Made by a program: the position numbers and the translations under genes. The notes under the pieces are model-generated. The model did no database searches, had not been told where the DNA came from, and saw nothing but the letters and a program-made list of their open reading frames with translations. From Roseburia sp. 499 (GTDB taxonomy: Bacteria > Bacillota > Clostridia > Lachnospirales > Lachnospiraceae), in the NCBI RefSeq assembly GCF_001940225.2, contig NZ_CP135164.1, positions 2,480,001 through 2,544,000 of the forward strand: a DNA stretch of 64,000 nucleotides, in the 5' to 3' direction. Below, in pieces: positions 1 through 10,238 of the stretch (position 1 is the first letter of the stretch; every line of letters begins with the position of its first letter).

Positions 1-664
1 GTTTTACATAATCTATCATATGGTATAGATTAAATTTTCTGGATTCTAGCGTAAACTTTCCCGACTCTAACTTAGCAAAGTCCAAAATATTATTAATAAG
101 GGCATTCATATTTTTACAGCTATATTCTATCAGTTTCAGCAGGCCTAACTTTTTCTCTTCCTTCTCCATACTTATTAATTCTTTTGTATTTCCCAATATC
201 CCATTTACCGGTGTTCGAAGTTCATGGGTAATATTGGCCACAAATTCCGATTTTGTTTTGTACGCTGCCTCTATCTCCTGTTGCGCCTGTTGAAGTTTTT
301 TACCAAGCATTACTTTTTCCGAAATATTATATGCCATACAAAGGTAGATAGCAGGCTCTGCTTCTTGCTTCATCAACCGAACATAGACCGGAAAACAAGT
401 ATTGTTTTTGCGATATGCCATCAGTTCCTGCTTTTCCCCTCCGAAGATACAATCTGTCTCAAACCCCTCTCCTACTTCTTTGAAATTTTGAGGAAATATA
501 TCAGTAATCCGCTGATTACATAGTTCTGTGCCCCACTCAAGCTGTTCCTTTGCTATTTTATTGGCATAGATAATCTCTCCATTTCCCCTGAACGCAAACA
601 CCATTTCAAGCGCATGATCTAAAAAAAATTGTAACTGCTCCTCTTCTATGATTTGCATCTTCAT
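1..664 (-). CDS. PAS-domain sensor histidine kinase, C-terminus cut by window edge
   Basis: The minus-strand reading frame is open from about 664 to the left edge, so only the N-terminal ~221 residues are visible. An N-terminal PAS-like domain (roughly residues 5-115) is followed by a HisKA dimerisation domain with the phosphoacceptor motif 'THELRTPVNGILG' and the helix containing 'NNILDFAKLESG'. The ATPase domain lies outside the window. No membrane segment is visible in this part, so it is probably cytoplasmic. Three in-frame ATGs occur at 670, 664 and 658; 664 is chosen because the AAAGGGG element sits about six bases upstream of it. It is divergent from the hydrogenase-like chemoreceptor gene, which suggests, but does not show, a shared redox-sensing role. 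The cognate regulator is not visible. Confidence 0.85.
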   Translation of the reverse strand, partial: MKMQIIEEEQLQFFLDHALEMVFAFRGNGEIIYANKIAKEQLEWGTELCNQRITDIFPQNFKEVGEGFETDCIFGGEKQELMAYRKNNTCFPVYVRLMKQEAEPAIYLCMAYNISEKVMLGKKLQQAQQEIEAAYKTKSEFVANITHELRTPVNGILGNTKELISMEKEEKKLGLLKLIEYSCKNMNALINNILDFAKLESGKFTLESRKFNLYHMIDYVK

Positions 665-723
665 TTTCATCCCCTTTACGCGTTCACCCAGTATTGTGCA
701 CTTTACCTAATAAATATGTAATT

Positions 724-752
724 ATTGTACTGCCAAAACTCTTTTTTGTCAA
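724..752 (-). promoter_or_regulatory. Sigma-A-type promoter for the PAS kinase
   Basis: On the minus strand, TTGACA (747-752) and TACAAT (724-729) are separated by 17 bases, a near-consensus vegetative promoter. It is back to back with the promoter at 832-860. Confidence 0.7.
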
Positions 753-831
753 ATTTGTACGTTTTTACTTTTGCATTACACCATTTTTACAACTAATTTT
801 CTTTTACTTTAATTTATTTTTTTGTGATTTA

Positions 832-860
832 TTGCCATATTCTTTAAAATGCGTTACAAT
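832..860 (+). promoter_or_regulatory. Sigma-A-type promoter for the hydrogenase-like sensor
   Basis: TTGCCA (832-837), a 17-base spacer and TACAAT (855-860) precede the gene starting at 927. The expected start of transcription is near 867, leaving a leader of about 60 bases. Confidence 0.65.
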
Positions 861-888
861 TTCTCTATATGACAAAAATATTGGCGCT

Positions 889-904
889 CTGTGAACAGTC
901 ACAG
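889..904. promoter_or_regulatory. Perfect 6-4-6 inverted repeat in the leader
   Basis: CTGTGA, four bases, then TCACAG lies between the predicted transcription start and the ribosome-binding site (AAGGGGG at 911-917). It resembles half-sites of CRP/FNR-family operators but with a 4-base instead of the usual 6-base gap. It could be a repressor operator or a small RNA hairpin. Confidence 0.4.
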
Positions 905-926
905 AATTACAAGGGGGAATCATACC

Positions 927-2861
927 ATGAATGAAACAACAAAAAAATCCTTGGTCTATACTAACGAAAAGTGCCAGGGCTGCAATCGTTGCATTTCCAT
1001 TTGTCCGGTTCTTACAGCAAACTATTCTATAACCGCTTCTGACGGAACCCAAAGAGTGGAGGTCCATGGAGAAAATTGTATTAAATGCGGCGCATGTTTC
1101 GATGAATGCGAACATCATGCAAGAAGCTTTTTAGACGATACGGAACGTTTTTTTTCAGACTTAAAACAAGGCGAACAAATTTCTGTCCTGATTGCACCCG
1201 CTTTTCTGGCTAATTATCCGGATGAATATGCCAGTATTCTTGGTGGATTAAAAAAACTTGGGGTAAATCACTTTATTAATGTAAGCTTTGGTGCAGATAT
1301 TACTACCTGGGGATACATTAATTACATTGCAAAAAATCAATTCAAAGGCGGGATTTCCCAACCTTGCCCAGCTATCGTAAATTATATTGAACACTATGTT
1401 CCGGAACTTATTCCGTACCTAGTTCCTGTACAAAGTCCACTTATGTGTGCTGCCATCTATGCAAAAAAATATATGAAACTCTCAGATAAGCTGGCATTTA
1501 TCAGTCCTTGTATTGCCAAGAAAACAGAAATCAATGATCCAAATACGCATGGATATGTATCCTATAATCTGACCTTTGACCACTTCATGGAATATGTAAG
1601 GAAACATCAGATTCAAGGAGAACCTATCAAAGATGAGATAAAATATGGACTAGGCTCTATTTATCCTATGCCCGGGGGATTAAAAGAGAATGTATACTGG
1701 TTTTGTGGAGAAGAGGTCTTTATCCGTCAGGTAGAAGGCGAAAGACACGCTTATCATTTCCTAGAGGATTATAAAAAGCGTATGGAACAAAATGCCCCTC
1801 TCCCATTTATGGTAGATATTTTAAATTGCGACAAAGGTTGCCTCTATGGTACCGGTATCGAAGCAGACAAGTCCCTTTCAGAAGACACCTATTATTCCTT
1901 GCAAAAAATCAAGAACACAAGCAAGAAAAAATCTTTCTTTACACCTTTTTCCAGACACTTATCGCCTAAAAACAGGCTAAGACTGTTGAATATGAAGTTT
2001 TCCAGGCTTGACCTAAAAGATTTCATGCGAAACTATACGAATAAATCAAATGAAGTTTCCCTTCACACACCTTTGCCATCCGACTTAGAAATTGTGTTCC
2101 GTAAAATGAATAAAATAGAACCGGCAAGCCGTATGATTAACTGTGGTGCTTGTGGTTATAATAATTGTAAAGAAATGGCAACTGCCATTTACAATGGAAC
2201 TAACATACCGGGAAACTGTATTCATTTCATCAAAGATGAGATGGAAAACTTTGCAGAAGAGATAGAAACCCAGAACCAGAAAATTCTACAAAAAAATGAG
2301 GAAATTTCTCGCTTTATTGAAGAAGATTTTGAAACACTGAATCATTCCATTGATGAAATGCTAAAAGGCAATAATATCAATGCAGAAGAAAGTACCGAAA
2401 TCAGCGGTGCCATGATGAAAATCTCTGAATTTTGCGATACATTGAACACCTCCTTTGAAAGCATCGGAACTCTACTTCACAGCTTAGAAACCAATAATCT
2501 CGGCATAGAAAAAATTGCAAATCAAACGAATCTGTTAGCACTAAATGCCGCAGTAGAAGCTTCCAGAAGCGGTGAAGCAGGCAGAGGCTTTTCCGTCGTA
2601 GCAGACGAAATCAAGGCCTTATCCGAATCCAGTCGCGCCATGGCAAATGAAAGTGATTTAAATCGTATGGAAATCATGAAAGCGGTTAAAATGCTTATGA
2701 AAGAAGCCGATGAACTTACACATGCTATCAAAGATATCAACGACCGTCTATCTAATCTTGCAGCATGCACAGAGGAAATCGTGGCTGAAGCCGACGTAGT
2801 AAAAAATATTTCTGAGGGTGTCAAAGGTAAATTGGCTGAGTTAAACCAAAACATGAATTGA
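927..2861 (+). CDS. [FeFe]-hydrogenase-like iron-sulfur sensor fused to a chemoreceptor signalling domain
   Basis: This 644-residue protein has four parts. A 2x[4Fe-4S] ferredoxin domain begins with C16-x2-C19-x2-C22-x3-C26 and has a second cluster near 51-61. Residues ~85-320 match the large-subunit domain of [FeFe]-hydrogenases. A small CxxCxxxxC iron-sulfur domain follows (C406, C409, C414, C431). The C-terminus carries the methyl-accepting hairpin tip (about 529-568, '[20 protein letters not shown]'). The four cysteines expected to hold the H-cluster cubane are kept (147, 195, 301, 305), as is the lysine of the PCxAKK motif. The position equivalent to the proton-shuttle cysteine of TSCCP is proline (QPCP). 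That pattern suits a sensor (HydS/HfsB-like) better than a turnover enzyme. No membrane segment is present. ATG 927 has AAGGGGG nine bases upstream. Sensory function is inferred. Confidence 0.85.
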   Translation: MNETTKKSLVYTNEKCQGCNRCISICPVLTANYSITASDGTQRVEVHGENCIKCGACFDECEHHARSFLDDTERFFSDLKQGEQISVLIAPAFLANYPDEYASILGGLKKLGVNHFINVSFGADITTWGYINYIAKNQFKGGISQPCPAIVNYIEHYVPELIPYLVPVQSPLMCAAIYAKKYMKLSDKLAFISPCIAKKTEINDPNTHGYVSYNLTFDHFMEYVRKHQIQGEPIKDEIKYGLGSIYPMPGGLKENVYWFCGEEVFIRQVEGERHAYHFLEDYKKRMEQNAPLPFMVDILNCDKGCLYGTGIEADKSLSEDTYYSLQKIKNTSKKKSFFTPFSRHLSPKNRLRLLNMKFSRLDLKDFMRNYTNKSNEVSLHTPLPSDLEIVFRKMNKIEPASRMINCGACGYNNCKEMATAIYNGTNIPGNCIHFIKDEMENFAEEIETQNQKILQKNEEISRFIEEDFETLNHSIDEMLKGNNINAEESTEISGAMMKISEFCDTLNTSFESIGTLLHSLETNNLGIEKIANQTNLLALNAAVEASRSGEAGRGFSVVADEIKALSESSRAMANESDLNRMEIMKAVKMLMKEADELTHAIKDINDRLSNLAACTEEIVAEADVVKNISEGVKGKLAELNQNMN

Positions 2862-2867
2862 TGAAAA

Positions 2868-2906
2868 GGCAGCATACCAAATTTTTAAGTATGCTGCCTC
2901 TTTTTT
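2868..2906 (+). terminator. Rho-independent terminator
   Basis: The ten-base stem GGCAGCATAC/GTATGCTGCC is followed by TCTTTTTT directly after the hydrogenase-like gene. It sits between convergent genes and may also serve galT on the other strand, where four T's follow the stem. Confidence 0.85.
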
Positions 2907-2911
2907 CATTC

Positions 2912-4414
2912 TTATTCGTTCAAAGACTGAATGAATCTGTCAAATGCTTTCTGACCTTCTTCTGTTCTTTTATACACGCCAGCATGCTCCAGTACCTTGC
3001 TGAACACAAGCCCAATTTCTTTATGCAGGATTTCCGTCACATTTTCCCTTGTAATCCCATCATATTTTGGCAAGAACTCTTCTACCCAGTCTGCATGTTT
3101 TTCAATACTCTCATCTGCCCGAATATCCTTACCGGTTACAATAGCATCGGCAAGCGTTTCCATCTCACCTTTTAACCTTGCCGGAAGCACTGCAAGTCCC
3201 ATCACCTCAATTAGTCCGATGTTTTCCTTCTTAATATGATGCAACTCTGCGTGAGGGTGATATACCCCAAGTGGATGTTCCTCTGTGGTAATGTTGTTAC
3301 GCAATACCAAATCCAGTTCATACTTTTCTCCACGCTTTCTGGCAATCGGAGTAATGGTATTGTGTGGTTCTCCCTCTGTCTCCGCAAAAATAAATACTAC
3401 TTCATCCGTATATCCACGCCATGCATTCAAAATCACATCTGCAAGCGTAATAATGCGTTCTGTGTCCTCACCGGAAAGACGAATCACAGACATGGGCCAT
3501 TTTACAATTCCGGCCTTTACATCTTCAAATCCTTTTACGGCAAATTCACGTTCTACCGGTGCCTTTGCCATAGCAAATTCATAACTTCCACCCTGAAAGT
3601 GGTCATGGCTTAAAATTGACCCACCAACAATAGGCAAATCAGCATTAGAACCTACAATATAATGTGGAAACTGTTTTACAAAGTCAAACAGCTTACAGAA
3701 AGTCCCATGCTCTATCTTCATTGGAATATGCTTGGAATTAAACACAATACAGTGTTCATTGTAATACACATATGGTGAATATTGAAATCCCCACTTACTA
3801 TCCTGAATCGTCACCGGAATAATACGATGATTTTGGCGTGCCGGATGATTGATTCTTCCTGCATATCCTTCATTTTCCATACACAACAGACATTTCGGAT
3901 AACCACTCTGCTTTGCATTCTTCGCCGCCGCAATGGCTTTTGGGTCCTTTTCCGGCTTAGAAAGGTTAATGGTAATATCCATCTCTCCATATTCCGTTTC
4001 CGCCTTCCACTTTACATCCTTTGCAATACGGTAACGACGGATATAATCACTGTCCTGACTCAACTTATAATATAAATCGGTAGCTGCCTTTGGTCCCTCC
4101 GATTCATAAACGTTCCAAAACTTTGCAATTACCTCACTTGGTCTTGGCATCAGCTGTGCCATCAGCTTCGTATCCAACAGGTCACGATACACCACGCCAT
4201 TTTCCACTAACACACCTGTTTCATAAGCATAATCCAATAATTCCTTTAAGACAGGTTCTAGTTCTACGTTATGATACTCTGTCTCCGGTTCCTCATACTC
4301 TTCTATTTTTAACACTTCCAATAACCGGTTGGTAGTAAAAATTACATCTTCCTCTGAAATTAGATTATTTTCCAATCCATAACATACCAGTTTTTTAATT
4401 GCCTCATTTACCAT
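2912..4414 (-). CDS. galT: UDP-glucose--hexose-1-phosphate uridylyltransferase (class II, Firmicutes type)
   Basis: GalT exchanges UMP between UDP-glucose and galactose 1-phosphate in the Leloir pathway; it is cytoplasmic. At 500 residues it matches the Firmicutes class II family rather than the ~350-residue enterobacterial form. The region 'SHDHFQGGSYEFA' contains the nucleotidyl-transfer histidine motif (HxHxQ). An in-frame ATG at 4426 overlaps the ribosome-binding site itself; ATG 4414 lies six bases after GGGATGGGG and is preferred. It begins about 18 bases after the galK stop, so galK and galT form one operon. Epimerase (galE) is not in the window. Confidence 0.95.
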   Translation of the reverse strand: MVNEAIKKLVCYGLENNLISEEDVIFTTNRLLEVLKIEEYEEPETEYHNVELEPVLKELLDYAYETGVLVENGVVYRDLLDTKLMAQLMPRPSEVIAKFWNVYESEGPKAATDLYYKLSQDSDYIRRYRIAKDVKWKAETEYGEMDITINLSKPEKDPKAIAAAKNAKQSGYPKCLLCMENEGYAGRINHPARQNHRIIPVTIQDSKWGFQYSPYVYYNEHCIVFNSKHIPMKIEHGTFCKLFDFVKQFPHYIVGSNADLPIVGGSILSHDHFQGGSYEFAMAKAPVEREFAVKGFEDVKAGIVKWPMSVIRLSGEDTERIITLADVILNAWRGYTDEVVFIFAETEGEPHNTITPIARKRGEKYELDLVLRNNITTEEHPLGVYHPHAELHHIKKENIGLIEVMGLAVLPARLKGEMETLADAIVTGKDIRADESIEKHADWVEEFLPKYDGITRENVTEILHKEIGLVFSKVLEHAGVYKRTEEGQKAFDRFIQSLNE

Positions 4415-4432
4415 AGTAATCCCCATCCCTTC

Positions 4433-5713
4433 TTACATCACTTTGATTCCACCAAAAGGTCTGACTTTCAATACGTGGCAGGCACCCTCGCCAAACACAC
4501 TATCTAACACTTCGCGATAAGTTTCCACAAAACTATCCTCTACAAATGCTTGAATCGTTCCGGCAAATCCTCCTCCATGAACACGACTTACTCCATGTTC
4601 TTTTAAAATGCTCTCACTAACAGCCAGACCAATGGAGACTCCCTGATTCTGCACATCCTTATTCGTATACACATTCTGCAAATAGTTAAAAGAAGAATTA
4701 CCTGAAGCCTTCACTGTCTGTAAAAATCCCTTAAAATCACCGTTCTTTAATGCGCTCACTTCCTGCTCTACTCTCTTATCCTCTTCAAAGAAATGCAAAG
4801 AACGCAAAACCGCACGATCTCCGCACTCCTTCTGAAGCTTTGCAATATTTTTATAAAACTCTTTTTCATCCACTTCACGTAAAAACTCTTTTCCAAAGAA
4901 AGAAGCAACCTTCTTCATTTCCTGTGGAATCAGAGCATAATCATCTGTCAAATCTGCATGAGATCCCTTGGTATCGGTAATACACAAGCTATGATGATAA
5001 ACGTCAAAATCTACTTCTACCTTTTCTACCATAGGATTCTTAAGATCTGCAAAATCAATATGAATTAGTCCACCAACGGAACAAGCCATCTGATCCATCA
5101 ATCCACATGGTTTTCCAAAAAATACATTTTCTGCATATTGCGCCACCTGTGCAATCTCTACCGGACTAATCTCCATACCATTATAGAGTCCTGAAATAAT
5201 TGTTCCTACCAACGTCTCAAAGGCTGCGGAACTTGACATTCCTGCACCATTTAACACGTCACTGGTAACATAAGCTTGAAATCCCCCAATCTTATGACCA
5301 TTCTTTTTCAAACCGTAAATCATTCCACGAATAATTCCAATAGAGGTCCCCTCTTCTTCCTCTTTTTTCTCCAAATCAGACAAATCTACACAAATCTTTT
5401 CATAACCCTCGGACAACAACTCAATCACATTATTCTGCATTTTTCTTACCACAGCAATTGCATCTAAATTGATGGATGCAGCTAACACTTCACCATGCTG
5501 ATGGTCTGTATGGTTTCCTCCAACCTCACTTCTGCCCGGTGCACTGTAAACCTCTACCTCACCTGCTCCATACAGTTCTTCGAACTTACAAATTCCCTTT
5601 TGAAAACGTTCTTTTTGATAAGGCACCATCGTCTCATCTACATAGATTGCTTTCAATCTTTCATCATACTGTCCTGTTTCAATTTCACCCAATAATACCT
5701 TCGTCTCTTCCAT
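4433..5713 (-). CDS. galK: Galactokinase
   Basis: GalK phosphorylates galactose with ATP to galactose 1-phosphate, the substrate of the adjacent GalT. The 426-residue protein has the galactokinase signature near its N-terminus ('GRSEVGGNHTDHQHGEV'), the GHMP-kinase ATP loop 'GAGMSSSAAFE' and the C-terminal 'GGGFAGT' motif. The start at 5713 was chosen over 5734 because a G-rich ribosome-binding site (GGGGGAATAGG) precedes it. It is first in the galKT operon and divergent from a LacI-family regulator, with multiple TTTAGTAAA-type sites between them. Confidence 0.95.
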   Translation of the reverse strand: MEETKVLLGEIETGQYDERLKAIYVDETMVPYQKERFQKGICKFEELYGAGEVEVYSAPGRSEVGGNHTDHQHGEVLAASINLDAIAVVRKMQNNVIELLSEGYEKICVDLSDLEKKEEEEGTSIGIIRGMIYGLKKNGHKIGGFQAYVTSDVLNGAGMSSSAAFETLVGTIISGLYNGMEISPVEIAQVAQYAENVFFGKPCGLMDQMACSVGGLIHIDFADLKNPMVEKVEVDFDVYHHSLCITDTKGSHADLTDDYALIPQEMKKVASFFGKEFLREVDEKEFYKNIAKLQKECGDRAVLRSLHFFEEDKRVEQEVSALKNGDFKGFLQTVKASGNSSFNYLQNVYTNKDVQNQGVSIGLAVSESILKEHGVSRVHGGGFAGTIQAFVEDSFVETYREVLDSVFGEGACHVLKVRPFGGIKVM

Positions 5714-5768
5714 CCTATTCCCCCGCCCTTTCACTTTATTGTTATTCGTTATCCTTATTATATCCTCC

Positions 5769-5854
5769 TTTTAGTAAACAGTCAATATATTTACTAAAAT
5801 TATATATTGAAATTTACTATATTTTTGTTTTTTATTTTAGTAAATTTAGTAAAT
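5769..5854. promoter_or_regulatory. Array of TTTAGTAAA-type sites between galKT and its putative regulator
   Basis: The nonamer TTTAGTAAA or its complement TTTACTAAA occurs at about 5770-5778, 5790-5798, 5837-5845 and 5846-5854, with a partial copy TTTACTAT at 5813-5820. The first two face each other and the last two are tandem. Position and repetition suggest operators for the LacI-family protein encoded at 5921, though LacI sites usually carry a central CG, which is absent here. Confidence 0.5.
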
Positions 5855-5902
5855 TTCCCTTTTCTTTTTCTTACTTTTTTGCTATACTTTATTTAGATTT
5901 AA

Positions 5903-6922
<1,020 letters not shown>

Positions 6923-6924
6923 CA

Positions 6925-6971
6925 AAAAATCCTTATGAGAATTTTTAATCTACTTTCTCATAAGGATTTTT
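6925..6971. terminator. Bidirectional terminator
   Basis: A 17-base perfect stem (6925-6941 with 6955-6971, core ATCCTTATGAGAA) is flanked by A's and T's, so it can serve both the LacI-family gene and the convergent MATE gene. It overlaps the last codons of the MATE gene. Confidence 0.88.
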
Positions 6972-8307
6972 CTTTTTTTCGAATATAAGGGTCTGTATAA
7001 AAAGCAAAAGCTAACTGAGCACACATCAAACACCAAATTACCGGTTCACAAATGATAACCCCAAAATATTTCAATGTCGGTATTAATAAAACAACAAATA
7101 CAATCTTTCCCAACAATTCAATCACACTCGACACCAATGGAACAATCTTTTTTCCCAATCCTTGCAATGAATTTCGCAATACCAACAAAATTCCTAAAAC
7201 GGAATACAACGGTGCATTAATTCTTAAATAATTTGCTCCGTTCTCAATTACCACCGCTTCTGTTGAACCTGATAGCAGCTTCACCAATGCTGGCGCTGTA
7301 AAAAACAATACCACTGTAATAAATCCTGACCAAATGAGTGAGAGCCAGTTGGCATACCGTACTGCCTTGACAATTCTCTCTTTCTGATCTGCACCACGAT
7401 TCTGCGATACAAAAGTAGCCGTTGCCAACGCAAGTGTAATAAGCGGCATTGTACAAAAACTACTTAATTTTCTTGCTGCTGTATGACCGGCAATAATCAG
7501 ATATCCCAGCTTATTAATAGCAAATTGCAATATCACCGTTCCCGTAGACACAATCGCCAACATAAAGCCCATAGACAATCCTTGACCTACCAATTCTCCG
7601 TACAATCTGCTCTCTATTTTAAAATGTTCTCTATCCGGTATCAGTAATTTCGTTTTTCGGAAAATATAAAGCAGACACAGCAATGCCGAAATTCCTTGTG
7701 CTAATACGGTTGCTACTGCCGCTCCTTTTACTCCCATGGAAAACTGTGTAATAAATACCACATCCAACACAACATTAATGACAGAAGATGTTACCAAAAA
7801 CACCAAGGGCATCACGCTATTTCCAATTGCCCGCAGTAAGCCTGCCAAAAGATTATAGGCAAACATAACCCCCACACATATTGTTAACAAAGAAATGTAA
7901 GAGTAAGACTCATCTATAATTTCCTGAGGAGTCTGCAATATTTCCATAAGCGGATACAGGAAAAGCTTTGAAACTATCATAACCACTACTGTTACTCCGG
8001 CACCGATTACGATAGAACCAGCTACTGCACGTTTCAAACGCGCCTCATCTCCCGCACCATAGCTTCTTGCCACTACCATACTCATTCCATTTCCAATTCC
8101 AAGCGCAAATCCTACCAGTAACTCATAAACTGCTGTACATGCCCCGATAGCCGCCAAGAAGGAATCACCCAGAAAGTGTCCCACAATCATAGTATCCGCT
8201 GTATTGTACAACTGTTGAAATAAGTTGGATATGAATAAAGGTATGGCAAAAATAATTAATGATTTTAGTATATTTCCTTTTAAAAGGTCTAACTTCGTAT
8301 CTGACAT
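6958..8307 (-). CDS. MATE-family efflux transporter
   Basis: A 449-residue membrane protein with about twelve hydrophobic segments and the family's N-terminal 'PLFISNLFQQLYNTADTMIV' region. MATE proteins export cationic drugs or metabolites using Na+ or H+ gradients; the substrate cannot be read from sequence. It is the last gene of a minus-strand run with the TPR lipoprotein (19-base gap) and the EamA transporter. The ribosome-binding site (TTGGGAAATAG) is weak, suggesting coupling to the upstream gene. Its final codons lie inside the shared terminator. Confidence 0.92.
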   Translation of the reverse strand: MSDTKLDLLKGNILKSLIIFAIPLFISNLFQQLYNTADTMIVGHFLGDSFLAAIGACTAVYELLVGFALGIGNGMSMVVARSYGAGDEARLKRAVAGSIVIGAGVTVVVMIVSKLFLYPLMEILQTPQEIIDESYSYISLLTICVGVMFAYNLLAGLLRAIGNSVMPLVFLVTSSVINVVLDVVFITQFSMGVKGAAVATVLAQGISALLCLLYIFRKTKLLIPDREHFKIESRLYGELVGQGLSMGFMLAIVSTGTVILQFAINKLGYLIIAGHTAARKLSSFCTMPLITLALATATFVSQNRGADQKERIVKAVRYANWLSLIWSGFITVVLFFTAPALVKLLSGSTEAVVIENGANYLRINAPLYSVLGILLVLRNSLQGLGKKIVPLVSSVIELLGKIVFVVLLIPTLKYFGVIICEPVIWCLMCAQLAFAFYTDPYIRKKEKSL

Positions 8308-8326
8308 TTATTTCTATTTCCCAACT

Positions 8327-9310
8327 TTATCTTGTTTGTAAAAAAATAAATTCTCGTTGTGCCTGTTCATCTTCCGGATAATCTTCTACATACGCCGCCA
8401 TTTTTTCTTTTGCCGATGCAAAATCTCTCAACTGCTCATATGCAATAATTTCGTTTTTACGGATTGCCTGCTCGTTCGTAACACTCTCTGCTGCAAGTGC
8501 CTTTTGAAAGAATTCTAATGCCTGCTGATAATTCCCCTGCTCCATCTGCATTTCCCCTAAGGTACGCAATGCTTCGGAATCAGAACCGTTTCGTGCAGAA
8601 TAGCTTTCATATAACGCCTGTGCCTGTGCAGAATTTCCCTGCGCCTCATACACCTGTGCCATATAAAGCAATGCTTTGGTATCTTCTTTATTTATTGCCT
8701 TATCCAGCTCTTTTCTGGCACTTTCATAGTCACCCTTTAACAGATAAATATGTCCCCGTTCCCGATAATCTTCCGCTTCCTCGCCCTTCACTTCCAGAGC
8801 ATTATCTAATATTTTTCCTGCCTCGTCTGTTTCTCCGATTCCAATCAGATTCTCATAAATGGAAACATACAGTTCATAATCATTCGGCTTCAACTCTAGT
8901 GCCTTATTAAAATCCTCTTTTGCTTTTTCAACATCTCCCTGCTTCAGGTAGATACATCCCCGCAGGTAATAAGGTTCTCCATTTTTCTTATCATAATTCA
9001 TCAGGGCCTCATATGTTTCCAATGCACCTTCGACATCTCCACTTTTATACTGAGCTGCTGCTTTATAATAACAAATGTCAATTTCCAAATCTCCTACTAC
9101 AGCAAGTGACTGATCCAATGCCTTTTGAAAGGATTCTACCGCACCTGCATAATCTCCTTCTTCCATTTTGGAGATTCCTGCCTTGCGATACTCCTTTTCC
9201 TTTTTTAGTGATTCCTCGCCCTGACATCCCGTTATGACAGACACTCCCAGTGTCATCACCAGAATCCACAATATAACCCCGGATTTTTTTCTTGTTTTCC
9301 TGTTATTCAT
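8327..9310 (-). CDS. TPR-repeat lipoprotein
   Basis: A 327-residue protein starting with a basic stretch, a hydrophobic signal and the lipobox-like 'VITGC', so it is probably a lipid-anchored extracytoplasmic protein. The rest consists of about seven to eight tetratricopeptide repeats; 'AGAVESFQKALDQSL' and 'PYYLRGCIYLKQGDVEKAKE' are typical. TPRs bind other proteins; the partner is unknown. The start at 9310 overlaps the stop of the EamA gene (ATGA), so the two are translationally coupled. A longer in-frame start would run deep into that gene and is rejected. Confidence 0.88.
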   Translation of the reverse strand: MNNRKTRKKSGVILWILVMTLGVSVITGCQGEESLKKEKEYRKAGISKMEEGDYAGAVESFQKALDQSLAVVGDLEIDICYYKAAAQYKSGDVEGALETYEALMNYDKKNGEPYYLRGCIYLKQGDVEKAKEDFNKALELKPNDYELYVSIYENLIGIGETDEAGKILDNALEVKGEEAEDYRERGHIYLLKGDYESARKELDKAINKEDTKALLYMAQVYEAQGNSAQAQALYESYSARNGSDSEALRTLGEMQMEQGNYQQALEFFQKALAAESVTNEQAIRKNEIIAYEQLRDFASAKEKMAAYVEDYPEDEQAQREFIFLQTR

Positions 9311-10218
9311 ATTACTTGCTCTTCTTTCTCTCTTTTCTGCGGCAACTGTGCCAGAATAATCGCACAAAACATCAAAACACACCCTGCCACTTCTCTTTTA
9401 CTTAAATGTTGTTGCAGCACGACCATTCCTGCTAATACAGAAATCACTGACTCTAAACTAAGTATTAAGGATGCCACCGTAGGGTTAATCCCTTTCTGTC
9501 CTACAATCTGCAACGTATATGCCACTCCACAGGACAGTATGCCTGCATACAACAGTGGTTGCCATGCCTCTATTATATCGGAAATCTTGGGGTTCTCAGA
9601 TAAAAACATAGGAATTCCTGATAAAAAACCGCAGACAAAGAACTGTATACATGACATCTTTACACCATCTACAAGTTCTGTAAAATGATCTATTACCAAA
9701 ATATGAATTGCAAACAAAAGTGCGCAGACAAATACCAGCGCATCTCCCTTTCCAACCGAAAATTCTTCCGTAATACACAAAAAATACAGCCCTACCAGTG
9801 CCAGTACTACTCCTATCCACACAGAAGGTGCACATTTCTTCTTTATAAACAATCCCAGAATTGGCACAATAATAATATAAAATGCTGTAATAAACCCTGC
9901 TTTTCCTACCGTAGTATAAGCAATCCCCATCTGCTGAAAATTACTTGCAAGACATAAAAGCAATCCACAAAGAGCTCCTCCAACTATTAAAAGTCGCTTG
10001 TCTTCCACCTTAGATTCTTCCCTTTTTTCCGACGGTGCAATCTTTCTCAGCAACCAGATACATGGAATCAATACAACTCCGCCAATCAGACTTCTAACAC
10101 AGTTAAAGGTGAACGGACCTAAATAGTCCGTTCCCACACTCTGTGCCACAAAAGCCGTTCCCCAGATAAATGCTGTTAAAAACAACAATATTGTATTTCT
10201 TATCTGTAACTTACTCAT
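9307..10218 (-). CDS. EamA-type (DMT superfamily) transporter
   Basis: A 303-residue protein with about ten membrane segments in two EamA halves, starting 'NTILLFLTAFIWGTAFVAQS'. Members export or exchange small metabolites such as amino acids; the substrate is not predictable. AGGAG precedes the start. It follows glgP by 20 bases and overlaps the TPR lipoprotein by four bases, so glgP, this gene, the lipoprotein and the MATE gene may share a transcript. I see no terminator between them. A functional tie to glycogen use is not evident. Confidence 0.9.
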   Translation of the reverse strand: MSKLQIRNTILLFLTAFIWGTAFVAQSVGTDYLGPFTFNCVRSLIGGVVLIPCIWLLRKIAPSEKREESKVEDKRLLIVGGALCGLLLCLASNFQQMGIAYTTVGKAGFITAFYIIIVPILGLFIKKKCAPSVWIGVVLALVGLYFLCITEEFSVGKGDALVFVCALLFAIHILVIDHFTELVDGVKMSCIQFFVCGFLSGIPMFLSENPKISDIIEAWQPLLYAGILSCGVAYTLQIVGQKGINPTVASLILSLESVISVLAGMVVLQQHLSKREVAGCVLMFCAIILAQLPQKREKEEQVI

Positions 10219-10238
10219 AAACTACTCTTGTGCTCCTA

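Noticed and set aside
224-523. Plus-strand 99-codon reading frame at the left edge
   Set aside because: It is antisense to the PAS kinase, whose domains are clear on the minus strand.
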